The translations under genes were made by a program, and so were the position numbers. Of a DNA stretch of 64,000 nucleotides, positions 44,497 to 55,781 are shown in pieces. The number at the start of each line of letters is the position of its first letter. The first letter of the stretch is position 1. Under the pieces are notes generated by a model. That model saw only the letters and a list, made by a program, of their open reading frames with translations, did no database searches and had not been told where the DNA came from. The stretch comes from Lactifluus volemus (lineage: Eukaryota; Basidiomycota; Agaricomycetes; Russulales; Russulaceae). The stretch covers positions 434,001-498,000 of the forward strand of contig WTXI01000013.1 in assembly GCA_022376515.1 (NCBI GenBank). The letters run 5' to 3'.

Positions 44497-45020
44497 ACAC
44501 GGCGAAGCTACATGTCCCCGAGTCCATCGACGTGGACAGTAAACTCACAGAACTTGAATAAGTCCACGATTGCCAGTGTGCACAGGTTCAGAGGCAGGGA
44601 TGAATGGCCCTGTGTCAACACGACATCATGATCAGCGAGCTAGACCCTACACACTTGTCATAAGTCCAGCGCTAGCGGGCCATTAAGGACAATGTCAATG
44701 ACACATTGACATACCTGAAGATAAGATATCTTATGGGGGACTGTAGGGTGGACCATTATAGAATGATGCCATTATGATGGCTATCTCAGTGGGCGAGCCA
44801 TGTGGAGTGCCGGCTAGGCATCATCGTCTCAGTCTCAGGCGTGACGACGTCACGCAAGATAGGCGGACCACGCGCAAGCGAACGCCCGCCACGGACGATA
44901 CGCACATTGAGCGTAAGCAACACCGCTCACAAACGCCCCAGATTGAGCCGCCTCTGCACCCGCTCGCAGCATCCGTCTTTGGATACAGAACATCAGTCAG
45001 TCGTAGGGAGGCGGAAGACG

Positions 45021-45062
45021 AGGGAGAGGAGGAGGAGGAGGAGGAGGAGGAAAGGCGGAGAA
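45021..45062 (+). repeat. (GAG/GGA)n microsatellite
   Basis: About 40 bp of nearly pure GAG repeats. Confidence 0.85.
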
Positions 45063-45299
45063 GGGAGGGGCGGATGCCGAGGACGACGACACGAGAGTTG
45101 GGGCGACGACGTGGACAAGGCGACACGGAGGTGGTGACAGAGGTGGCGACAGCGGGGGACAGAGCAGGTTGGCGGCAGATGGTGAGGCGAAAGCGGCGAA
45201 AAAGGTGTTGAAAAAATGAACAGAGTCCGCCTCCTGAGCCTCCTCCTCTCCCACTCCGTGTCTCCTCTGTTCTGTGCCTGATGCAAAGTGACTTGATGA

Positions 45300-45850
45300 G
45301 TCCACGCTCATGTGCGGTGTGTGCCGTAGTACGTAGCGTTCGAATAAGGTAAAGTGAGAGTGTGCGAAGTGGCCATTGTGATGGGAGGTTGAGAGGACTG
45401 CGGACGGGTCGAAGAAGGTAAATGATTCGCACGAGGAGCGAGAGAGCTTCGTGAGTATTGCCCAACTGCCCCACTGGAACAAAAAGTCAGCATATAGTAC
45501 GTATATGCAGGGAGGTAGGTAGGACGGGAAGGAAGGGGGTTACCCACATTGCCTGCAAGGATGGCGAGCTCGGGCGCCAGTAGCGGTGCGAGTGGTGCAA
45601 GGTGAGCCGCTGACGCATCGTAGGCGCTCGATGTCTGGAGGAAAATCGCGGTCCGCGCGGGAGTTGTCACCTCGGAATAAGCAAGGAACGGAATTGAATT
45701 TGGAGGAGGGATAGGACGTCGCTTGGGTGGAAAGAAGAAATCAGGTCATCGCAAAGGAGGATTTGATCAGGTAGATACCTTTTGCTTGCCAGAGTTTAGA
45801 CGTGGCGTCGTCGGCGAGGAAGGAAAGTACTTCATCGATGCATACGAGTG
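45300..45850 (-). pseudogene. VPS39/VPS3-like protein, broken 3' piece, inverted
   Basis: Minus strand. It begins with the same ATGAAGTACTTTCCTTCCTC block as the plus-strand piece at 42953-43074 (about 122 bp, roughly 96% identical by eye, including an intron), but then continues where the plus copy stops: TTPARTAIFLQTSSAYDASA, LAPLLAPELAILAGN, and after an intron GQLGNTHEALSLLVRIIYLL. The last block fits the VPS39 domain that reads LGR...EAL.LLV in the family. Upstream it is cut at about 45850 by the duplicated region of the Thr/Pro/Ser-repeat gene. Confidence 0.6.
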
Positions 45851-46130
45851 ATACGCTAGTCATGCATGTCCGGCCTTATCCAGATAAGTACTCTACAGTA
45901 GTATAAATTCCACTGCATCGGCTTCATCAGAAGTTTGTCAGCCGCGTCGGGAAATTGTCTAGTTTTTTCGGACCATTTTATTACTAATAAGTAAATGAAA
46001 GTACTGCCGACGACTGGACGTGTGCCAGTGACCGATGACGACTGGTCGTCATTATTACATTATGGATGCCTTTCCCGCCGGGCCATGTATTTAATCAGCA
46101 GTTTGTTGAAGAATTGTCGCCGTTATCATG
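45849..46130 (+). repeat. Duplicated upstream region, copy B
   Basis: Matches 30382-30652 (see copy A) with small insertions, for example ACAGTA near 45895 and about 20 bp near 45950. The left edge coincides with the break in the inverted VPS-like pseudogene. Confidence 0.75.
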
Positions 46131-46798
46131 CCTCCTATTCTACAAACCACCTCAATCTTCCCAACGCCATCATTGACGGTATAAGCACGGGTGTAAGCAA
46201 GGGCGCGTCCGCTTTTATCCTCCGGTTGAATGCCGCGGCGGCACCTGCTGCACCGACTATACCTGTTGTAACCGTTACTCCCACGACGCCCGCGCCTTCA
46301 ACCACCCGCGCATCCACATCTTCCACTGTCCTCACAGCGCCCACGCCTTCCACTGGCCCCACGGCACCCACGCCTTCCACTGGCCCGATCCCTTCCACCA
46401 GCCACACCCAGCCCACCTGGCTTGCCTCCGCCATTTCAGTTGTCGCTGGAGTCAGTGACACGGACTTACGACGTGCTCTATTGGTATTTCAGGTCTATGA
46501 GGCCAGACACAGATCCATAACCGCTGGAATACAAAAAGAAACAGCTCAATACCAAAGAACTGAGGCCCTTCAACGTTCCCGTCATATGGAGAATCAAGCT
46601 GACACAGCTGAAGACGTTCGACAAACAGTGGTGGGATCGGGGAGGGGAACTGGGGGTCAGCCGGGGGGATCGGGGGGACCCGAGCCGGGGGTAGGGAGCG
46701 AAGTGGGAGAGGAGGATGCTCAGGAGGCGGGCTCGGAGGCGGGCTCGGAGGAGGGGGAGGTCACGGGCACCAATGCCACCGCCGTTAATAATATATAA
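45995..46798 (+). CDS. Unknown protein with Thr/Pro/Ser repeat, copy B
   Basis: Open frame of 267 residues. The core from LNLPNAIIDGISTGVSKGAS through the PTPSTGPTAP repeat to HTQPTWLASAIS is nearly the same as copy A, with two and a half repeat units instead of three and a half. The ATG that corresponds to copy A's start (46131) is out of frame because one base is missing within the next 30 bases, so the frame can only start at 45995, in what is 5' UTR in copy A. The C-terminus differs: a helical part, then a Gly/Glu-rich tail. Either the start has moved upstream or the copy is a pseudogene. Confidence 0.5.
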   Translation: MKVLPTTGRVPVTDDDWSSLLHYGCLSRRAMYLISSLLKNCRRYHASYSTNHLNLPNAIIDGISTGVSKGASAFILRLNAAAAPAAPTIPVVTVTPTTPAPSTTRASTSSTVLTAPTPSTGPTAPTPSTGPIPSTSHTQPTWLASAISVVAGVSDTDLRRALLVFQVYEARHRSITAGIQKETAQYQRTEALQRSRHMENQADTAEDVRQTVVGSGRGTGGQPGGSGGPEPGVGSEVGEEDAQEAGSEAGSEEGEVTGTNATAVNNI

Positions 46799-47351
46799 TG
46801 TTAGATTTAGATAATTAGAACTGAATTTCTATCGTCTCGGTTTGTTGTAAGGCGGTCCTACTGTAGGCCCAGTTATCTCTAGTCCCGGCTAGTCGCTTTA
46901 GTCGCTCTCGTTTCTGTATTAGCTCTAGGGAACTTGTCATGCTCTAGTTACTGTACTGTCACTTGACCTTGGTCTCATACCCAGTGAGGTTTTGCTTATG
47001 TTGAGGCAAAGAGAAAATGCCCGTGGTTGTGGCAATGCAACTACACCCAATAGCAGCCAAGGCCCACTGGCAGCAGTCTTAGATCGTTGTACAAATGTTT
47101 TTTCTCACGAACAATTATACACAACATTCCTACCACTTGTCAGGCACGGTTCACGTTCTGACTCGCGCGTACGAAAACAAAGACAACACTAATTCCCCAA
47201 CTTCAAACAAACCGTTTTCCTTTTGTTTCAATTAAACAGATGACATCCTAAAGATACAAAGATACGAGTTGATAATAAAGCCTAACTTGAAATTATCGAT
47301 TGAACTAACGAGTATCTAATCAGTTCTTTGTCCAATCTTTACTATAAGTCT
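46799..47351. other. Spacer
   Basis: AT-rich, no gene seen. Confidence 0.4.
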
Positions 47352-48044
47352 TCAAGTTCCATGAGCATGGGCAATGCTAACTTGCAGAGCAACTCCTTGT
47401 TGCTGAAACACTAACACCCACGTTTGTTGCTCCGACCCAGAGTAAACCTCTGTCCGAGCATAGGTATAGGATTGCTGTGACGCTCTCTCCTTCTCGTCAT
47501 CACCACACACCATCACGGTGGACTCGGACTCGGACAACTCGGACTCGGAATCGTCATCAAACGTACCCCCCTTCATCTTTCGCTCGACCAACCTGTCCAC
47601 CTCATCCGCCTTGCGCTCCAGAAGCTCTGCGCGCTGCTTCAACGCCCACGATTCCATCCTCAACCGCTTCGCCGTCTGCTCATGGCGGATGCGTCTTGCA
47701 TCCCGACGACGCTGCAGCTCTACTCCTAACCGTGCAGCTTCCAACTCAGCACAAGTGTTTCGATGAGACCGGATGTCGCCGCGGCGGGTCTCCCCGCCCG
47801 CGTCCGAAGACGCAGTGGATCCCCCCTGTAACCCCCATGATTCCATCCCCTTCCTGGGTCTTGGAATGTCAGGGGTGGAGGGGGGTTTGTGTTTTTGGTG
47901 CGTGGTGCGCGTAGCTCCGCAGTGTCCGTGTCTGAAGGAAGGTGGCATCAGTGCTCCTGCACTGGCATATAAGATTCTCAGTTCCGGACTCAAAACGCAC
48001 TTTCTGACAGATTCACCTTGATATCCTTTCTGCCTGTATGCCAT
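47352..48044 (-). CDS. Coiled-coil hypothetical protein
   Basis: A single open frame of 230 residues from the ATG at 48044. The middle, about residues 90-155, is a long charged helix (CAELEAARLGVELQRRRDAR, RHEQTAKRLRMESWALKQRA, ELLERKADEVDRLVERKMKG) that predicts a coiled coil. It is followed by an acidic Ser-rich tract (DDDSESELSESES). The N-terminal third is not helical and could include an intron. I recognise no domain. Function unknown. Confidence 0.5.
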   Translation of the reverse strand: MAYRQKGYQGESVRKCVLSPELRILYASAGALMPPSFRHGHCGATRTTHQKHKPPSTPDIPRPRKGMESWGLQGGSTASSDAGGETRRGDIRSHRNTCAELEAARLGVELQRRRDARRIRHEQTAKRLRMESWALKQRAELLERKADEVDRLVERKMKGGTFDDDSESELSESESTVMVCGDDEKERASQQSYTYARTEVYSGSEQQTWVLVFQQQGVALQVSIAHAHGT

Positions 48045-51000
48045 GTGGACGGACGTCGGGGACGCGGCGTGGAAGGTACCATAGACGACGACTCATCGAA
48101 AGATTCGAAAACTTGGTCGCAATGTTCCATCTTGGTCTTGTCTTTAGAGCGACGATCCTATCCATGGGCGCTGGCGCCAGTCATGTTGCAAAAAAAGGAA
48201 AAAATATGGACGGCGAGAAAGACGAGGACTTTTGGAGGTAAGAAAGAATCGAGACGGTTGGGTGAACGTTGTGCTGATGTCTGTTGCTCGAGTGTTGGCT
48301 TTTGTGTATTCACATCTCGCTTTCTTTTTGATTGGTCTGTCATATTGTGACCAATCTGTCATTTGTGGACCCGGTTCACCCAGAGATTTGTGGCTTTTAC
48401 TTTGACTAACAAATTGCACTATGCACCAGTCGCTTGGCCCAGCTGCACTTTGCACGTTTGAGCCAACATGCAGACAGTCAAAACTCGGCGTTCAGCGTTC
48501 AACGCTGGTGAACTGGTCTCATCCGTCATTCGTTCAATCTGCCCACAGGGCCTGGGTATGTATTATTGGAACATGGCCAGAGGTGTCGGATCGCACAATT
48601 ACTTCCGTTTCTTTGCAGTACAGAGTACGGTGTTGGATATTTCTAGCACTTAAATTGGGGTAATCGTGCTATGGAGTTATTGTCTTGAGGGGCCGTGAAT
48701 GAAAAACATGCAGTCTGCCACTGCGATGTGATCGGAGTTTCTAGTAAGCACACAGGGTCGAGATCGTGATGCCCATAATGGTATCAAGATATAATCCTTA
48801 CTGCTATACATATTAACATTTATTCACACCATACTAAGCGCTGCCAGTTTTGAGCCTGCGCCGAACAGTAAAAATGAATTTGACCAGTAACCTTGCGATT
48901 GATCAAATGAGGGGGTCGCGGGCACGAATCGGGAAAAGCTCGATATTCGTGGGAAAAGGTTGTGAGTTGGGCTGTTTAGGTGTAATCAGAGCGTGGGAAT
49001 ACAACTGCGTTTTGCTTCTCTCTAGTGTGGGTGTCCTGAAGCTCTGGACTACCAGATGAGCGGCTTGGAGTTGATCTAGACGGATATATGCAAAACCAAA
49101 GGATGCTCTGTAGCTTCCGTCATCCACCCACAACTGCGAGTAGTAATGGACGTCTCGAGTAGCCCTCCTCATCTCAACATTGAGGATTGCTAAGGACAGT
49201 TGCGACAATCTCAAAGTTCTTTTTGCTTTACCGGGTCCCTACTATTTCTCTATTCAGATCCGTTCCTTGCAGTTCCTGACTATTGAAATAAGCAGGATCA
49301 TTTGCTGAATTTCTCATTTTCTTTCTTGGTTCCTGGAAAACACCCAAGGAAGGAACATGTATAAGGACAGTTCAGCATGATAAGCGGATTTTGACATTTT
49401 CCTACCAGGTGATCCGGCCGCTTGTAACAGTACAAAGTTTTCTCCCGAAATTTCACGGCGCTCAAATGAATACGGGCGTGTTTACTTGCACTGAATGAAG
49501 AGCCTGGGACGTCGTTAAACTGCCCAGATGGATGCGGTGTCTACCGTATCTCCGTCATGGGTTCCTTTCACAGCGCTCTACTCCAGTCCTTCAGCCGTGG
49601 GTGTCTACTTGCAATCTTATTTCCTTACCACGACAGCATCTCGACTGCGCAAACGAAAACAATTCACAAGCGCAGATGGCGCAACGGAGAGGGGTACGGG
49701 TCTACATTAGACATCTACGAACGATGCCCTGTACGGCTCTTTCCGAAGCTCAGGCATCTCTAACGGATGAAATGCGGATGTAGAATGGCAAGACGGTATA
49801 TGTGGATCCCATCCGCACACTAGGCGCCTGTACAGGGCCAAGCACCTGCAAGGTTTGCTGGTGCTCCCACTCAGGCATCGCTGTGGGCTGAGTGAAGGAA
49901 CCGGAGAGGAATCCGCTAACAAGGAAGAGCAGTGCAGGAGGGAAGTGTAACGCCCACGCCTCTTGCATTCCCTCTCCTTCACCCTTCCCACCGCTGGCAG
50001 TTTGTCCTTGACTACTAACTTCGAAGTCCGCCACTCGAGACGATAGAACATTCCATCGAGGTAAGTGGAAAGGAGGACGAACTAAGCGGTGATCAAGAAC
50101 GTAATGTCTATAGGAACAGGGTCAATCAGAGACTGTGTTCAATGGCGGAAATACCGACAAATGTGGGGCTTGCCGCTTGCGCGACGAATTGTCTGAGGGC
50201 CAGGGCGCTGGCCAGGGCGCTATAGCCCCTATACCCGAAGTCGGCCTCTACCGCGAGACGGTGTTGCGCCACCACCACTTTGCTACATCACTTCCTGTGA
50301 TTCACCTCAATGCTATTCCCAGCATTCCTACCACCCGTATGTACATACAACCGTGTGACTGGGAGGGCTAACTTGAGGCACATAAAGGGTGACCATCAAA
50401 CCTAAACTACCAGAGGAAATCAAAACAACAATTCTGTATGCGGCCATATCTCGATCCAAGGACATCATCATCCTGCTTTTCTTGTTTACTCGGATGGCTG
50501 CTCCGAGACGTCTGCACGACATGACTAGCGTAGAACATGATCAAGTTGATCGATGCTGCATCGTGACCACACTGTCGTTCTTGACCGCCTCAGGGAGTCA
50601 TGTTCCTGATGCCTGAAGATTTACGCGGCAATTACGAGTTCACAAATGCGGGAGCAAGTCCGAGGAGATAAAGGCGAAGCACTGTGTATCATCAAAAACG
50701 ATTCTCTTCCGCGAGGAAAGGGCTCGGCAGATACCCGCGGGCTTGGGACGCCTCACTGGGATTCATTGTAACTTAATCGGAAGGTCGGTCAGGCACAAAT
50801 CTCTGCCGAAATTGTCTCCTCTCCACTCACTTGAACGCGGGGCCGTGGAGCATATAACCAGGTGACAGACGGTGACAGACGGTGACAATCGGAATGCAAG
50901 CTTTACTGTAACTTGCAGTCGGCAGTACTGTACTTACTATACTAGTTTGCCAGGGACTTTTTCGATGCCGGATTCCATTTCCGGAGACTTCCATGAGTAT

Positions 51001-53188
51001 TGCCCTACTGTAATTCGCCCAATAATGTTTGTTCCTTACGCGTGTATGATGAGGAACATGGATCGAAAGTTCCCGCGAGTGAGAAAGCTAACCGTCTCGG
51101 CTAGAGGCACGCATTTACTCGTAAAATCGTTGCCAGGACAGAGTGTATTAAATGGGTGCGCACCAGACTGTACCAAGCGCTACGAGGGTCGATTCGATTC
51201 GTAGTTTCCCCAGCCAATGGGAGGGCGAGGCTCTGATTGCCGAGGGCCAGCCGAACAAATTGATCTGAAACGCGCAGAACAAAGATGGATGGATGAACAC
51301 GTTGACGAGCCAACACGGCCTAGTAGGCTCGGATAGGCTCGGATAGCTCCGGGTCGGCCGCCTGGCAAGTCCCTGTTTTCCAGGATCTTGGTGTATTCGT
51401 GGGGTGTTTTCACTATGTTGTTTGATATACGACCTTCAAGTTGAACTTTTCCCGCGACGCATTCGCGTGATCTTTTTTCGCGGTGAGTCTGAATCCCGTC
51501 TCCCCTTACAACCCCGAACAGATACCCGCGGTGATGGCATGTCTGTAATGGTATCAAATACATTACAGCACATAAGAGCATCCGGCACGTTTCATCATTT
51601 CTGCTGACTTCAAAGCTGAGCTCGTGTGGATGTTCCTCCTTTGGCTGCGATTCCAATCCGCGCCCATCACCTTGTTTAGCAGGCACGTATATAAGATCTC
51701 TTATCTAGACCATATAACACACATTGGGTACACGTACAGGCGGCAGCCGGCTTTAAGCGACATTAATCGATGACGGGTCCGTATTTTGTACCTTGGCGCC
51801 AATCCTGCAGGCAACGCGGGCAACATGATCCGTGTGAAAAGCGCGCGAGTGAGAATGCAGTGCAACGAACACCCCTGGCGCTTTTACCCTTGCTCGCCCG
51901 ACTTATGCGAAATTCAGTAAAGATATAGGAAGTTAGGCAACGCTCGCAGTCCTGAGTGTAGGGTCCGGCGGGGCAGGAATCGTGAGGACGAGGCAAGAGA
52001 AGTTTAAGTTCGCCTGGAGGCAATAAGGTTGCTTGTGCCTGATTGTGGCTCGCACGCAAGGCGGAAGGTTCAAGAATGAGGGTACAGATGACGCAGGTGG
52101 GTGAAAGGAACGTTTTGGTCCACGTTAATACGGGCAAGAGCATATGGATACTGTGCTGTGTATGGGGGTCCGTGGATACGGGCGAGCACCAAGTTAGGCA
52201 AACACACGGCATATGTTTGATTTCTTTTCATTCATTTTCTGGAATGCTATCGGCGTCCCCGGTCCGCAGTCCAAATCTGGGTGCAGTTCGGACACAAATG
52301 GGACCGGTGCCTGGTGAACGGGGTATGCTGCGCTTTACGTTCCTGTAATCAAGGTTGCATTGCGACCAGATGACGCTTACGGAGGGGACATGCGGCTGTC
52401 CGGACGCCAGGAGGATGATCAGGGGGGTGGGGGCGTGCCTTGCTGGACTTATGGCGCAAACTGGTATCTTACTCTGTGGGGGGGTTAGACAGGGAACAGG
52501 AGAAAATAGTCTCATGGGGGTAAAGGGTGATGCCCTATACCGTTATCAGGGACCAGGCGAAGCGCAGCAAGGGTGGAGACAACTTGAATGGGGGTCCGTG
52601 AATACCCGATGGAAGTGAGAGGTTGCGAATGCTGGAGAGTGGAACTGGCAAAGATAAGTTTCTTCTTTTGAGATGGAGTCTACTCTACGAAATCGACAAC
52701 TGGCAGTGAATTGTATAGAATGGAGAGGTGTGAGTGTGCCGATTCTCGGTGCCTGGACAAGTTTGCCCGAAAGGTTGGCGAACTCGATCAGGAACGAGTG
52801 GATAGTTTATATTTCTAAATATAGGTCTGTTCCTTCACTTGTCAAAATGATGTTCCGCCGGCCGGAAGCAATTTATTTACGGTTCAGTATTTATTACTTT
52901 AGTGAGACATGAATGTCTAACTTATTGACAGAATCATGAAAAGATAGTGGAAAGATCGGGATAAGGCCAGCAAAAACTGGGTTAAGTTGTGTGAAGTGGG
53001 AATGAGAGAATGAGCGGCGATCTGGTCAGGGGTAATGCTTGGGAACTAGTGAACCCAAATTCGCTCTCCGCGTAACTTGTTTTTGTCCCTTTTATCTCGG
53101 TCCGCCATTTGCTCCCCGTCCCCGGTCGCCTTTCATCTTTCTCCACTCCACGCTAACCTTCTCTCCAGTTTACCCTGCCTCTCCTCTC
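48045..53188. other. Gene-poor region
   Basis: About 5 kb with no supportable gene. Short frames exist on both strands but show neither family resemblance nor coherent splicing. Small tandem repeats are at 50862-50888 (GGTGACAGAC, nearly three units) and 51326-51348 (GGCTCGGATA, about two and a half units). Confidence 0.4.
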
Positions 53189-55434
53189 ATGCGTATCCGG
53201 GCTGATGACGATGACCCCCTTTCTTCTGCTCTCAGTCCTCCTCAAGATGAGTTGCCAGACGCCAAGATAATCCGCATAAGACGCGAAGAAGAGGCTCGTC
53301 TCGTCTCTCAGACTATTGATGAGGCTATCCGCCTCGAACGGCAGGCCAATAAGAAAACTAAAGTCGTTCGTGTACTCCTCCTAGGTCAAAGCGAATCTGG
53401 TGCGTGGCATCTCTCTCGCACTACATAGACACTATCGCTTACCGCACGCAGGAAAGTCCACCACACTGCGCCGTGAGTGTTGCGTCCTCGTACTCTCGCG
53501 CGTTTAATGTGACCCTCCTCACAACACCTAGAGTTTCAGCGTATCTACACGCCTACAGCTTTTCGTGAGGAGCGAATACATTGGCGTATGATCATCCAAT
53601 TAAACGTTATTCGTTCGGTGCATACAATCCTCGCCGCACTTTCCACCTATCGTCGCCAGACCTCTCGTAACCGTGCCCGCAGCCTTTCAGGTCCCTGGGA
53701 GTCGCGTTCGCAAGTTACTTCAGTACGAACTGATAGCAAGGGCAAAGGCAAGGCCCGCGCAGAATCAGAGTTTGACTTTGAATACTATGACGAAGAGCGG
53801 CCTGGTGGAATGTCTATGCAGTCCCCTTACGCAGACGCGTTTTCTGAGGAAGACGCTCTTGAGGATATGGAACTCGATGAGATCGCTCAGCGCCTTGCCC
53901 CTCTTCGGCCTGTCGAGGCTATGCTCAAAGCGCTCCTCGTGCCACCCTCCGAGGACGAGCCTGCTGACCTCGGGATGGGTCCAGTAGGCATGCCTACGTC
54001 CGCCCTCGCTCTTGCCAAGGAAGTCTTCGTGCGTCCCGGCAGATGGCGCTCGGATGGCGTCGGGGCGCGCCCTGCAAATGCGCTTGCGGCGGACACCGTG
54101 GATGAAGCCCAGCGGGTATTGCTCGAGTGTCGTTTTGACCTGATACGTCTATGGGAAAGCATGCGCATGCGTGAGATTTGGCTCTGCGCCGTGTACGGTT
54201 AGAGGAGGAGAGTGGGTTGTTAGTACTTCTTTCCAATTCCTCCCCACGGATCCAACCTATGGCTCAGTGCCACTATCACAACGACCATCGACCAATGAGC
54301 TGACGAGTTCTTGTCTCCATTACAGTTTCCTGAATGATTTGGATCGGGTAACTGGGTACGACTACGTCCCTACGGACGGTGCGCCGCGCGATGCCTATCC
54401 TGGACGGCGTTACATTTCTGTTGACGCGCCTAGGCAGATGACGTGCTTAAAGCGAGATTAAAGACAATCGGCGTTTCGGAGTACAAGTTCGAGATGGAAG
54501 CGGGGGATCAGCGAGGGACACAGTGGCGAATTGTAGACGTGGGTGGATCACGATTCCAAGTGCGCCTCCATTCCTATTCTAGTCCACTCCGCAAACAACG
54601 GTGCTGACAACACCCCTCAGCGACGTATGTAGACAGCCAATGTTCCATCTGGTGTCGTGATTTCTTACATTTACGCTTCTTTCCGTGCGATGGGTTGGTG
54701 TAGCCACATGGGTTCCATTTTTCGATAATGGTGCGTCTTGTCCAAGAGGTTCACATGCGCCGCTCCACTCCATATTGATCGAACTCTTAGCGGACGCCAT
54801 CATTTTTCTAGCGCCTATTTCGGCGTTCGACCAAGTGTTGACAGAGGACCCGAAAGTGAACCGACTCGTAAGCTGATTTAATTGTTTAACCGATTCGATA
54901 AATTTGGCTTAATGCACAACACTATCACAGGAGGACTCGGTGCTCCTCTGGAAGGGGCTTTGCCAAAACAAGCTGCTGGCCAACGTCGACCTCGTGCTCT
55001 TCCTCAACAAGTGCGACATCCTTCAACGCAAGCTTGAGTCCGGTATTCGTCTCGTGCGATACGTCAGAAGCTACGAAGATCGGTCAAATGACATGGAAAC
55101 TGCTTCCAAATGTATGTCTTTCGCTTATGAGCGATGCTAATCGTTGATTGTCTTGGACACTAGACTTCCGCGGGAAATTCAACGCCATACAAAGAACGTA
55201 CTCGCCGATTCCCAGGAAGTTTTATGGTTACTGTACATCTGTCACGGTGAGATTGATTTTCGGCTATTTCTGTAGTGCTGTCTATTAACCGAGGCCTCGC
55301 AGGAAACTACGCCAACGGCTGGTATCCTTGCGAGCGGTACGTCCTCACCCACAGCCGAATTCCTTTTCACTGATCGGCATCCAGTCCGAGACATTGTACT
55401 GCGACAGCACCTACGCACCGTGAGACTCGCTTGA
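53189..55434 (+). CDS. Atypical large G-protein alpha subunit
   Basis: Heterotrimeric G alpha-like GTPase with a large insertion. Exons: 53189-53399, 53452-53472, 53532-54218, 54326-54378, 54438-54559, 54621-54624, 54704-54730, 54791-54867, 54931-55111, 55164-55246, 55303-55336, 55385-55434. The P-loop GQSESGKST is split by intron 1. The helical domain contains about 170 extra, mostly polar and acidic residues. Switch II reads DVGGSR, so the catalytic Gln of DVGGQ is replaced by Ser. NKCD and CTSVT (the TCAT-like base-binding loop) are present. The N-terminus lacks the MGC acylation motif. One base seems missing near 54160-54182, where the frame changes to LRRVRLEEESG. A 4-nt exon (54621-54624) is needed to read QRPTWVPFFDN. 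Signalling role is inferred; loss of Gln suggests weak or no GTPase activity. Confidence 0.75.
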
Positions 55435-55781
55435 TGGCTTCTGATAACTTACTCAGAGTCAGAATCTGCGCGGGAGGGTCTTTCCTGGATATCTTTTGAT
55501 GTAATTTTTTGGTCACAGCATATACCCGCTCCTTTCACAAGCGCGGGCTGGGTACTCACACGATCTAAACGATCTTGTTCATATATACGACGATCTCATC
55601 CATCACCTTATGCTGTACATTGTTGCACTTGTTATCACAAAAAAAAAGCCAGTATCCTAGGAATGAGCCCAAAGTCTGCCATTACAGTTGCTTACTCAGC
55701 GAGATTATAGCTATGACTGGGACACCCTTGACCACTCATCGACTCATCTACCAACTTATACTTGTCTCCTGACCCAATCTT
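55435..55781 (+). other. Spacer, G alpha / listerin
   Basis: Contains a poly-A run at 55640-55648. No gene seen. Confidence 0.45.

Noticed and set aside
44821..45474. Long minus-strand frame with Ser and Arg runs
   Set aside because: Most of it is the reverse reading of a GAG microsatellite and GC-rich sequence; only the first part, a VPS-like piece, has family resemblance.
48045..53188. Candidate novel genes among short frames
   Set aside because: No frame exceeds about 170 residues, none shows domain motifs or splice-consistent neighbours, and composition is like the surrounding spacer.
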